Below, one piece after another: positions 1 through 8,697 of a stretch of 64,000 nucleotides of DNA. Location of the stretch: the NCBI GenBank assembly GCA_963580285.1, contig OY757010.1, positions 63,572,406 to 63,636,405 of the forward strand, in the 5' to 3' direction. The position numbers and the translations under genes were made by a program. The stretch is from Lucinisca nassula. Taxonomy: Eukaryota; Mollusca; Bivalvia; Lucinida; Lucinidae. The notes below the pieces were generated by a model, which did no database searches, was not told the origin of the DNA, and was given only the letters and a program-made list of their open reading frames with translations. Position 1 is the stretch's first letter. Every line of letters begins with the position of its first letter.

Positions 1-467
1 AAAGATGACATCAGTTTGAGTGGCGTTTCACAATAGTTCTTTGTACCTGTGTGGACGTCATCCATTCTGGTGACATGCATTTTCATGTTTTCTTGAGTGA
101 CATCAGTTTGAGCGACGTTTCACAATAGTTTCTTGTACCTGTGTGGACGTCGTCCATTCTGGTGGCATGCATTTTCATGTTTTCTTGAGTGACATCAGTT
201 TGAGCGACGTTTCGCAATAGTTCCTTGTACCTGTGTGGACGTCGTCCATTCTGGTGACATGCATTTTCATGTTTTCTTGAGTGACATCAGTTTGAGTGGC
301 GTTTCACAATAGTTCTTTGTACCTGTGTGGACGTCATCCATTCTGGTGACATGCATTTTCATGTTTTTTTGAGTAACATCGGTTTTGGTGATGTTGCGCA
401 ACAGTGCTTTGCAGTTGTGTGAGCATCATATATTCTGATGTCAAAATTTCATATTTTTATGATTCAC
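1..467. repeat. 92-bp tandem repeat array
   Basis: Units start at 7, 99, 191 and 283, exactly 92 bp apart, with a diverged fifth unit at 375. Each unit begins gacatcagtttgag and ends near gcattttcatgtttt. The four left units differ at only a few positions; the fifth is heavily diverged, as expected at an array edge. The array continues to the left of the window. No coding potential is seen. Confidence 0.95.
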
Positions 468-754
468 CTCAAAAATATGGTGTTTGATCTGGGACTGATC
501 CATGCTAGTACTTTGAAACTGCGGGATTTGTCCCTGATCAGGTTCCATGGGTCTACATTAAATGCTATCATATATATATCATCATCATACCTATCTTGGC
601 AACTGCCGTGGTAAAAGCCCTGAAACGCTAGGGTTTTGTCAATTTAGGTTTCTGTCATTTTTTAAGGATGCAAACATTATATGGCCAATGATGGCTATTA
701 AGATCTATTGGCTGTCCCAATAAAAGGGCAGCTGAAGTTCAAATTATTATAATT
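468..754. other. Spacer, no recognised feature
   Basis: AT-rich sequence between two tandem arrays, with a short (at)n/(atc)n run near 570-590. I see no ORF, RNA or repeat match here. Confidence 0.6.
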
Positions 755-1135
755 GATAAATGCACTCCGGTCGGTTGTTGTGTGGATAAAATATATATTG
801 ACTGACAGTGCACTCTGGTCAGTTGTCGTGTGGATAAAATGTATTGACTGACAATGCACTCTAGTCAGTTTTCATGTGTATAAAATATGTTGACTGACAG
901 TGAGTCAGTTGATGTGTGGATAAAATATATATTGACTGACAGTGCGCTCTTGTCAGTTGTTGTGTGGATAAAATGTATTGACTGACAATGCACTCTAGTC
1001 AGTTGTCATGTGGATAAAATATGTTGACTGATAATGCATTCTAGATTCTAGTCAGTTGTCATGTAGATAAAATATATATTGACTGACAGTGCACTCTATT
1101 CAGTTGTCATGCGGATAATGTTCTTGTTGACAGTG
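755..1135. repeat. About 46-bp tandem array with three-unit higher-order pattern
   Basis: Eight units of 42-56 bp follow the pattern cactctRgtcagttgtcRtgtggataaaat...ttgactgacaRtg. Successive units carry a spacer of atatatatt, then atgtatt, then atatgtt; this A-B-C order repeats twice, followed by a further A-type unit and a diverged last unit. The order indicates that a trimer of about 138 bp was itself duplicated. Confidence 0.9.
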
Positions 1136-1388
1136 CTGTTTTGTCAAATTTTATGTTGATGAAATATTTTGGCATTGTCTTATTTGAAATGTTCATTTAA
1201 GTGGAGTCATGCGAGGACATGATTCGGTAGGGAATAAAAACCATATGTATGACCATGATTGGTCTAGCCGATGTACTGTATTTATACAGTCATGGGTCGG
1301 ACCGGTGTGATCAGATATATGCATACATATATATATATGCATTTGCCTGTCTGAATAATGGACTCAAAGATACGTTTTTTGTATATTA

Positions 1389-1667
1389 ATGGCTTTTGAT
1401 ACTCCCAGTTATTCATGTCGTTCTAGGATGCCACCAAAGACTAACAGAGCAAGAAGTCGTTTCTACGACCATTGTCAGGTCTGCGGGGCATACTCTCCCA
1501 ATGTTCATAAGCACATGCTAAGGGCCCATTTACCTTGGTATCTGGACCCTCCCACTTCATGCGTAGACTGCCATATGTCAACGGGAAAGGGGAGTGAGTG
1601 CCAGAAGGTGCATGGCCGCACCAGGTTTTCGGTGGGGAATATCTGCTGCAGGCCTGGTTTCTGCTGA
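1389..1667 (+). CDS. Zinc-finger N-terminal part of the TatD-like gene
   Basis: An ATG-started 92-residue frame. C29-x2-C32 followed by H42-x4-H47 forms a C2H2-type finger, and C58-x2-C61 with C71-x3-H75 looks like a second zinc knuckle. The homologous part probably ends near residue 82, where the next frame (from about 1631) continues the protein; the last 10 residues before the stop look like out-of-frame sequence. The N-terminal stretch is basic and Ser/Pro-rich. A role in nucleic acid binding is inference from the fingers. Confidence 0.55.
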   Translation: MAFDTPSYSCRSRMPPKTNRARSRFYDHCQVCGAYSPNVHKHMLRAHLPWYLDPPTSCVDCHMSTGKGSECQKVHGRTRFSVGNICCRPGFC

Positions 1668-2185
1668 TGAACGGGTTATTCCTGTTCATCAGTCAGGAAC
1701 TTGGCCTGGGGTCCCCCATTGAGTTGCTGGGCTGTGCTGCAATTCAGGGGCTGGCTCCCTCTACCGTTAAGTTCTCGGAGGAAGAATATTTATTCCTCAG
1801 AGAGTACGACCAGAGAGCTGGGTTGGAGCCACTTCAACCTGGTGAGTACATGGTGATTCCCCCTAAACGACTCATTTGCTTGATACACCCTGAAACAATG
1901 TCTCGACTCACCTCCCACCTCAACTCTCAGGCAATGGCTAGGCTTCAGAATTACGCCAGGTATTCTTTGGCTAATGATTCCGATCCGCAATTAGGGCATC
2001 CTGTGGTGAAGAGGGGCATCATTGATACCCATTTTTACCTGTATAGCTACTTTGGTCGTCAAAACCATTCATTGTCAGACCTGGAGTACTCGGAATCTCT
2101 CCCTATACGTATTCCTTTTGCTGTGGCAAACTATGTGTTCCCTAAAAAGTGGCATCTGATCATTAGGGGGCTGACCAGAGGTTAA
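1598..2185 (+). CDS. Middle part of TatD-like gene: linker and first barrel strand
   Basis: Open frame of 195 codons; the listed start is a GTG directly after a stop, so it is a frame boundary and not a true start. Residues about 20-130 form a linker without a domain I can name. Near residue 141 comes G-I-I-D-T-H-F-Y-L, the first TatD strand, where the usual H-x-H metal pair reads H-F-Y: the second histidine is replaced by tyrosine. A-N-Y-V-F-P near residue 175 is also typical of TATDN2-like proteins. The frame stops at 2185, where homology passes to another frame. The lost metal ligand and the stop argue against an active enzyme. Confidence 0.6.
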   Translation: MPEGAWPHQVFGGEYLLQAWFLLMNGLFLFISQELGLGSPIELLGCAAIQGLAPSTVKFSEEEYLFLREYDQRAGLEPLQPGEYMVIPPKRLICLIHPETMSRLTSHLNSQAMARLQNYARYSLANDSDPQLGHPVVKRGIIDTHFYLYSYFGRQNHSLSDLEYSESLPIRIPFAVANYVFPKKWHLIIRGLTRG

Positions 2186-2211
2186 GAATAACCTTAGGGG
2201 TCCACCCACAC

Positions 2212-2808
2212 ATGATCTCAAATAATCAAGTTGACCAGCTATATGGCAGACTGAAGAGTTTGTTGGATGCACATCCAGAGGCCGTTGGAATCGGCGAGGT
2301 TGGCTTGGACCTGACCACACAGTGTAAACATGGCTGTCATACCCCGAAATACTGTTATGATCAAAAGGTCCAGGGACAGCGCGGATTCCTTCGACTGGCT
2401 TTTCAGCTTGCTAAAGAAACGAATAAAGTACTGGTATTGCATATACGAGATAGTGGTACTGGTGAGGAGGTTCTAACGATCCTCACAGAAATGGACATGC
2501 TTCGACACCCAATTCATCGCCATTGTTTTGTTGGGAAGGAGAAAGAGTATATTCAGTGGTATACTTCTTTACCCAACTGTTACTTTAGTATTTCCCCTTT
2601 GACTGTTGATGGCCCGGTAACTATGTCTGCTCTGAGAACACAGGATTTCTCGTATTTGCTTGAGTCGGACTCTGGATATCTAGGCAAATTCCCCTGGGCT
2701 GTCAATAAAGTAGCAAATGATGCTGCTAGATCATTGAACATTACTGTTACAGAATTAGTGTGGAAGTGCAATAATAATGCAGCCAGGTTGTACAACTTGC
2801 CCTGGTAA
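2212..2808 (+). CDS. TatD-related hydrolase, C-terminal barrel
   Basis: 198 residues with the order of motifs expected for the TatD DNase family: G-I-G-E-V-G-L-D (E29 is a metal ligand in the family), L-H-I-R-D (H77), H-R-H-C-F-V-G (H104), Y-F-S-I-S-P, L-L-E-S-D-S (D153), and a C-terminal N-N-A-A-R-L-Y near residues 188-194. The four residues E29, H77, H104 and D153 are all kept. Homology extends upstream of the ATG into G-V-H-P-H, so this start is not the native one. It stops at 2808 and is followed by unrelated repeat DNA. The product would be a metal-dependent nuclease if a full-length intact copy existed; here the upstream part is out of frame. Confidence 0.75.
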   Translation: MISNNQVDQLYGRLKSLLDAHPEAVGIGEVGLDLTTQCKHGCHTPKYCYDQKVQGQRGFLRLAFQLAKETNKVLVLHIRDSGTGEEVLTILTEMDMLRHPIHRHCFVGKEKEYIQWYTSLPNCYFSISPLTVDGPVTMSALRTQDFSYLLESDSGYLGKFPWAVNKVANDAARSLNITVTELVWKCNNNAARLYNLPW

Positions 2809-2899
2809 TTTCACGCTATTCATAATATAGCCACTGTTAAGCCCTGTTTGGTATTATGCAGCCAGTTCGCGGAAGTCTTGACATGTTTGATCGCTCTTT

Positions 2900-3490
2900 A
2901 TTTTTAGCTCCACTGGCCGAAGGCCGGCGGGGCTATTGTCATGGCCCTGTGTCCGTCGTGCGTCCGTGCGTTAACTTTTTCTTAAAACATCTTCACCTCC
3001 TAAACTACTGGGCCAATTGTAACCAAACTTCACAGGAATGTTCCTTACATACTCCTCTTCTAAATTCCTTCAAAGAATTTTGTTACACCCAGAACTCTGG
3101 TTGCCATGGCAACAAAACCACAAAAGATTAAAAAAGCTTCTCCTCCAAAATCTCCTGTTGGATTTCATTTTTATTTTGCATGAATGTTCCTTGGGTGGAC
3201 CTCTTTCAGATTCCCTGAAGAAATTTTGATCCGACAAAAAATATGGCCGCCATGGGTGGGGCTTATTTGCCCTATTTAACATATAGTGTAATGCTTAAAT
3301 CTTCTCCTCCTAAACTACTGGGCCAATTGTAACCAAACTTCACAGGAATGTTCCTTACTTAGTCCTCTTCTAAATTCCTTCAAAGAATTTTGTTACACCC
3401 AGAACTCTGGTTGCCATGGCAACAAAACCACACAAAAAAAATAAAAATCTTTAAAAATCTTCTCCTCCAAACCCACCTGTTGGATTTCAT
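2900..3490 (+). repeat. Family E dispersed repeat, left part
   Basis: Starts with tttttagctccactgg and a small hairpin (ggccgaaggcc), then a ccgtcgtgcgtccgtgcg stretch. Two tandem units follow that begin cttcacctcctaaactactgg near 2988 and 3302 (period about 313 bp). Related copies occur at 7990-8290, 8698-10240, 10850-11440, 16620-16860 and 34620-35610. Short ORFs here are by-products of the repeat. Confidence 0.85.
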
Positions 3491-3491
3491 T

Positions 3492-5817
3492 ATCCCCTCG
3501 CACAACATAGTTGTGAGGGGGGATATAGCATTTGTCCCGTACGTACGTACTTTTGTCATCGCTCTAGCGCCACGTACGTACGTACTTTTGTCACCGCTCA
3601 AGCGCCACGTACGTACGTACTTTTGTCATCGCTCTAGCGCCTACATTTCTTGGCCGATTATATCTGAAGCAAGATCGACTTTCAAGGTCATGACTTCAAG
3701 GTCAAGGTCACTCTGGCTATTTTTTGAAAAACTTTGTCATGGCTCTAGTGCCTACATTTCTCCCCCAATTTCAATATTACTTAAAACAAATGATCCTTAT
3801 AAAATATCTCGAGCGAGTTTGACTTTCAAGGTCATGACCACAAGGTCAAGGTCACTGTGGCTATTTTTAGAAAAACATTGTCATCGCTCTAGCGCTTACA
3901 TTTCTTCACCAATTTCAATATAACTTCACACAAATGATCCTTATAAAAATATCTCGATCGAGTTCCACTTTCAAGGTGATGGCTTCAAGGTCAAGGTCAC
4001 AGTGGCTATTTTTAGAAAAACTTTGTCATCGCTCTAGCTCCTACATTTCTTCACTGATTTCAATATAACTTCACACAAATGTTCCTTATGACAATATCTT
4101 GAGCGAGTTGACTTTCAAGGTCATGACCTCAAGTTCAAGGTCACTGTGGCTATTTTTAGAAAAACTTTTTCATCGCTTTAGCGCCTACATTGCTTCACCA
4201 GTTTCAATATAACTTCACACAAATGTTCCTTATAAAATATCTCCAGCGAGTTCGACTTTCCAACTCATGGCCTCAAGGTCAAGGTCACTGTGGCTTTTTT
4301 TAGAAAAAAACTTTGTCATCGCTCTATCGCCTATATTTCTCCACTGATTTCAATATAACTTCACACAAATGTTCCTTATGACAATATCTCAAGCGGGTTC
4401 GACTATCAAGGTCAATGCCTCAAGGTCAAGGTTACTGTGGGTTTTTTTTAGAAAAACTTTGTCATCGCTCTAGCGCTTACATTTCTTTACCAATTTCAAC
4501 ATAACTTCATACAAATGTTCCTTATGACAATATATCTAGCGAGTTCCACTTTCAAGGTCAAGGTCACTGTGTCTATTTTTATAAAAACTTCGTCATCCCT
4601 CTAGCGCTTACATTTCTTCATCGATTTCAATATAACTTCACACAAATGTTCCTTATGACAATATCTCGCCATTTCGACTTTCAAGGTCAAGGTCACTATG
4701 GCTATTTTTAGAAAACTTTGTCATCGCTATAGCGCCTACATTTCTTCACTGATTTCAATATAACTTCACACAAATGTTGCTTATGACAATACCTCGAACG
4801 AGTTCGACTTTCAAGGTCAAGGTCACTGTGGCTATATTTAGAAAAACTTTGTCATTGCTCTAGCGCTTACATTGTTTTCACCAATTTCAATATTACTTCA
4901 CATAAATGTTCCTTATAAGAATATCTCTAGTGAGTTCCACTTTTAAGGTCAAAGTCACTGTGGCTATTTTTAGAAAAACTTTGTCATTGCTCTAGCGCTT
5001 ACACTTTTTTCACCAATTTCAATATAACTTCACACAAATGATCCTTATAAAAATATCTCGAGCGAGTTCCACTTTCAAGGTGATGGCTTCAAGGTCAAGG
5101 TTACAGTGGCTATTTTTAGAAAAACTTTGTCATGGCTCTAGCGCTTACATTTCTTCACCCATTTCAATATAACTTCACACAAATGTTCCTTATGACAATA
5201 CCTCGAGCGAGTTTGACTTTCAAGGTCAAGGTCACTGTGGCTATTTTTAGAAAAACTTTGTCATTGCTCTAGTGCTTACATTTTTCACCAATTTCAATAT
5301 AACTTCACACAAATGTTCCTTATGACAATATCTCGAGCTATCTAGAATTTCAAGGTCAAGGTCACTGTGGCTATTTTTAGAAAAAACTTTGTCATTGCTC
5401 TAGCGCCTACATTTAATGATGGATTGTAATATAACTTCACACAAATGTTTCTCATGATAATATCTCGACTTACTTCGACTTTCAAGGTCATGATCTCAAA
5501 GTCAAGGTCACTGTGGCTATCTTTAGAAAAACTTTGTCATCGCTCTACCGCCTACATTTATTAACAGATTTTAATATAACTTCACACAAAAGATGCTTAT
5601 GATAATATCTTGAGCAAGATCTACTTTCGTGGTCATGGCCTCAAGTCAAGGTCACTATGGCTATTTTTAGAGAAACGTCATCACTCTAGAATGTACATTT
5701 ATTGGAGGATTTTTAAACAAACTTTACACAAATGTTGCATATGATAATATCTCAAGCAAGTTGGACTTTTGCCATTTCAGTGTTTTCCACACATGAAGTT
5801 GTCTAGTGCGAGGGGAT
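3492..5817. mobile_element. Array element with inverted termini inserted in family E
   Basis: Both ends carry ATCCCCTCGCAC in inverted orientation (3492-3503 and 5806-5817). Left of it is family E up to ggatttcat; right of it family E resumes at tttttattttgcatgaa near 5842, exactly where an uninterrupted copy continues (3160-3180). About 24 bp after the right terminus may belong to the element. The interior holds three gtacgtacgtac sub-repeats (3538-3640) followed by about 15 units of 130-145 bp. No transposase is present. Confidence 0.75.
3620..5700 (+). repeat. About 15-unit array carrying AGGTCA-AGGTCA motifs
   Basis: Each unit reads roughly: gatttcaatataacttcac, acaaatgttccttat, atctcgagcgagttc, gactttcaaggtcaaggtcac, tgtggctatttttagaaaaac, tttgtcatcgctctagcgcc. 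The tcaaggtcaaggtca segment recurs near 3697, 3845, 3988, 4130, 4275, 4420, 4553, 4682, 4812, 4943, 5090, 5220, 5352, 5490 and 5643. Most copies are exact and a few carry one substitution. Confidence 0.9.
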
Positions 5818-5841
5818 TTGTATCGCATGCAATGCCTTGTT

Positions 5842-6060
5842 TTTATTTTGCATGAAAGTTCCTTGGGTGGACCTCTTTTAGATTCCTTGAAAATATTTTG
5901 ATCCGACAAAAAACATGGCCGCCATGGGCGGGGCTTATTTTCACTATTTAACATATAATGTAATGCTAAAAAATCTTCTTCTGCAAAAGTACTTGTGGGA
6001 TTTCATTGTAATTTGCATGAATTGTCCTTGCACTCTTACAAAATACAGACTTTTTCTCAA
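5842..6060 (+). repeat. Family E dispersed repeat, right part after insertion
   Basis: Continues the copy broken at 3491: gaaagttccttgggtggacc, then acatggccgccatgggcggg, then cttctgcaaaagtacttgtgg. It fades out near 6050. Confidence 0.75.
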
Positions 6061-6241
6061 TTTTCTCTATTTTGTTATGAGACTTTAATCTCTAAATTAA
6101 ACCATCTTTCTGCTTTGGACTGTCAGAATGGGTATTTTATTACCAGAGCTGGCAAAAATCTGGAAACACTCAAAAGAAGTTGCTAAAACTAAGGACAATA
6201 CAGATGGCTTTTAACTATACAGAGGAAATTAAAAGAAACAG

Positions 6242-6286
6242 GTTTGAGTGAGTGAGTGAGTGAGTGAGTGAGTGAGTGTGCGAGCA
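6242..6286. repeat. (GAGT)n microsatellite
   Basis: About nine gagt units, decaying into gtgcgagcacgcgagc on the right. Confidence 0.95.
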
Positions 6287-6289
6287 CGC

Positions 6290-6882
6290 GAGCAGGCAAG
6301 TGAGTGGATAAGTAGGTAAGTAAGCAAGTCTTGCATGCACACAACACTGACTCAACTTTGATTCAATGGTGAAACAACGTTGTTTCAACCTTGATTCAAT
6401 AGCAGGTAGGTAAGTAAATAAGGTAAAGTAAGAATGTTTATAAGTAACTAAGAGGTTTTAGTAATGAGGAAAAATCACAAATAAATAAAAGAAAAAAAAA
6501 TAATATTTTTCCCATTTTGTACAGAATGGGATGTCCCATCCCACATACAGAGGGGGTGCATTTAAGAGTTAAGGGGTACATGGCTGATTACAATTTAATC
6601 ATTGATAAAAATTGGTTGAATTAACTTTAAGGAAACAGTGAAGGGACTACACTGTTTGCAACGAGTGATAAGCTGTTTCCTTATTCCTTTTTCCTTATTC
6701 CTTTGTTCTTATTTCAGATTTATTTTTTCAACCTGAATTTTTAAAAAGGGTCATATCAGGAAAGGTCTATTTTTGGCCCCATCAAAATATGTCGACTTTA
6801 CGCTTCGGTTCCGACTTTACGTAAATATGCTCACAAAAAGACTTGGTAAGATTTCAACTAGCATAGAATCGACTATCCAGTT
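6290..6882. other. Spacer without recognised genes
   Basis: Contains small (gtaa)n-like and poly-A tracts and no convincing ORF. I see no repeat match within the window. Confidence 0.5.
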
Positions 6883-6897
6883 ATCATACACAATATC

Positions 6898-7198
6898 CGC
6901 CCCCGCCCATAGGGGCTTGAAGAAATATATGGGCTGCATGATGCGTCCACGCAGAGCTGAATCTGGCCCACACACTAGTACTGGTAAACCGCTTAGAGGA
7001 TCTAAGCCTGTCCAGGAACTGCGGTGCGAGGCGGACCGTCCATGCTAATAAACCCTATTGGTTTCATTGGGCGACAGGGCTTGATATGTCGTTTCATCTC
7101 AATGTCGGGTAAAAGTCCCACAAAATTGGAAGCAACGTCTCCAAAATGACCTTTACAGTGTTGACGGGGAATTAAACCTCAAACAAACAAACAAACAA
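6898..7198 (+). mobile_element. Family A SINE-like element, full length, with 15-bp TSD
   Basis: Flanked by atcatacacaatatc at 6883-6897 and 7199-7213. It begins with cgcccccgcccat..., has a body of about 300 bp and ends in ttaaacctcaaacaaacaaa. The (CAAA)n tail and the TSD show retrotransposition on the + strand. I could not find convincing Pol III A and B boxes, so the promoter class is open. At least 11 other loci in the window carry whole or partial copies. Confidence 0.9.
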
Positions 7199-7221
7199 AT
7201 CATACACAATATCAAACCAAA

Positions 7222-7462
7222 AGTCTCCCGCCTATCGTGGCTTGGAGAAATATATTGAGCTGAATGGTGCTTCCACGTAGAGCCGAAACTGACGACACAT
7301 GAGTAAGCCGCTGTGGGTTCAAGCCTGGCTGGGGTCACGTGTGAGACGCTAAGTTCTGCGTGGTTTTTCTCCGGGCACTCCGGTTTTTGCAAACTTCCGA
7401 TTATCGCTTGGCCCAACTGAATAAGTGAAATAATCTTGGAAGGGCCGTAAAACCATAACACA
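7222..7462 (+). mobile_element. Chimeric SINE: family A head fused to SINE B tail
   Basis: 7222-7315 matches the 5' part of family A (cgcctatcgtggcttgg..., gcttccacg, gagccgaaactgac). From about 7316 (gggttcaagcctggctggg) it follows the 3' part of the SINE B found at 39132-39372, ending in agggccgtaaaaccataaca. The switch is abrupt, as expected from template switching or insertion plus deletion. Confidence 0.75.
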
Positions 7463-7465
7463 GCC

Positions 7466-7740
7466 GTGACACATAGTGCATTTTTTCACATCACCAAAAT
7501 GGCTACTTTTCTGATGAAAATCCATGATATTTTTCTTATTTATACTCCAAGCTTAGGTTGCGAGTGCTCGCTAGAACCGCCTCATGAGGCGGTTCTAACG
7601 ATTACCCACAAACTATATCTTTGGACAGAAATAAGGAAAATCCTGTATACACCCGTAAACCCCAGTTTTCTCTATATAAAGTGGGGTTTAGGGGTGGGGG
7701 GGGGGCGTTCATTTCACAGACTTGTTCACCTGATGAAAAC
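7466..7740 (+). mobile_element. Family F fold-back element
   Basis: Left part cattttttcacatcaccaaa, centre a palindrome near 7565-7600 (agaaccgcctcatgaggcgg), right part gtaaaccccagtttt... to gttcacctgatg. It has the same organisation as copies at 18776, 22379, 25570, 26585, 27838, 29170 and 38840. There is no coding capacity. Confidence 0.8.
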
Positions 7741-7985
7741 AAAAAAAAGTTTTGAGCAGGCTGGTCAATGGAAACTAAATAAAGTTCAACTCTGCTACAA
7801 TCTGGAAAACTAATTATACTCTGCTTTTTCTAGAATTTTATCTCCTTTCTACAGCCAGTGTGCCTTTTTCTAGAATTTAATCAGATATTCTGACATATTA
7901 TCTGATTTTTATAGTCTTTTGCTAGGATCTGTTTGTTTTAATTGTTTGAGCTTGAAAGATCAAAGCTACTCAAATTGAGGAACCA
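7741..7985. other. AT-rich spacer
   Basis: Contains two tttttctagaattt repeats (7826 and 7866) and nothing else I can name. Confidence 0.5.
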
Positions 7986-8290
7986 TTTGTCGGATTTTGG
8001 TAGGAGTGCTTGGGTGGACTGTTGTCAGATTCCTTGAAAAAAAATTGATCTTTCAAAAAAACATGGCCGCCATGGGCGAGGCTTATTTTCACTATATAAC
8101 ATATAGTGTAATGCTGAAAATATTTTCTGCAAAAGTTCTTGTTTTATTTCATAGTTATTTGGCATGCATGTTCCTTGGGTGGACCTCTGTCAGATTCCTG
8201 GAAGAAATTTTGATCCGACAAAAAACATGGCTGCAGTGGGCGGGTTTATTTTCACTATATAACATGTAGTGTAATGTTAAAAAAGTCTTC
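7986..8290 (+). repeat. Family E, two tandem units of about 178 bp
   Basis: Two copies of cttgggtggac...cagattcc...acatggccgccatgggc...ttttcactatataacat... start near 7999 and 8175. The short frame through both units reflects the repeat and not a gene. Confidence 0.8.
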
Positions 8291-8697
8291 TCTTCTTCAA
8301 AAGTTCTTGTTTATTTATTTATTTATTTATGTATTTAAAAGTACCTTCCTGTATCTGAATTAATCTCCTCCAATTTTGCTGACTATCACATATCTATAGA
8401 GGTCCACCTACAAATTGTCATTCTAAAATTCAAAACATCAGAAATTTCACTTGCCCATCACACTGGTGATAGAACTGATGTTTTCAACACAAACTCTATT
8501 TATACGACTTGATGTTTCAAAATAAATTCAAAATACTGAGGGAGATTGATTTATTAGACCTAATTATACTACAGTGTCAACAGTTCTCTAGATCCCTGAG
8601 GGTTAAAATGGCTTAGTTGAAAAGGGAGGCATACCGAATCTGACGGAGGAAAGGAAAAAATAAATAAAGAAAGAAATAAAAACATAAATCTGTTCAT
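8291..8697. other. Spacer, no feature seen
   Basis: Contains a (tta t)n run near 8310-8330 and AT-rich sequence; no ORF or repeat match. Confidence 0.5.

Larger units (their letters stand above)
1389..2808 (+). pseudogene. Zinc-finger + TatD-type hydrolase gene (TATDN2-like), broken by two frame changes
   Basis: Three consecutive ORFs in frames 3, 2 and 1 appear to be parts of one gene. The first carries a C2H2-type zinc finger, the second a linker and the first strand of a TatD barrel, the third the rest of the barrel. TatD proteins are metal-dependent phosphoesterases of the amidohydrolase superfamily; in animals the group includes putative 3'-5' DNases. The frame changes lie near 1630-1665 and 2165-2185. 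They are too tight for ordinary introns, so real frameshifts (pseudogene) or assembly errors are likeliest. In frame 1, codons just upstream of the ATG at 2212 read G-V-H-P-H, a TatD-family motif, so the third part truly begins before that ATG. No polyadenylation signal was confirmed. From memory, TatD proteins with an N-terminal zinc finger are numerous in mollusc and cnidarian genomes. Confidence is high for the family and moderate for pseudogene status. Confidence 0.75.
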
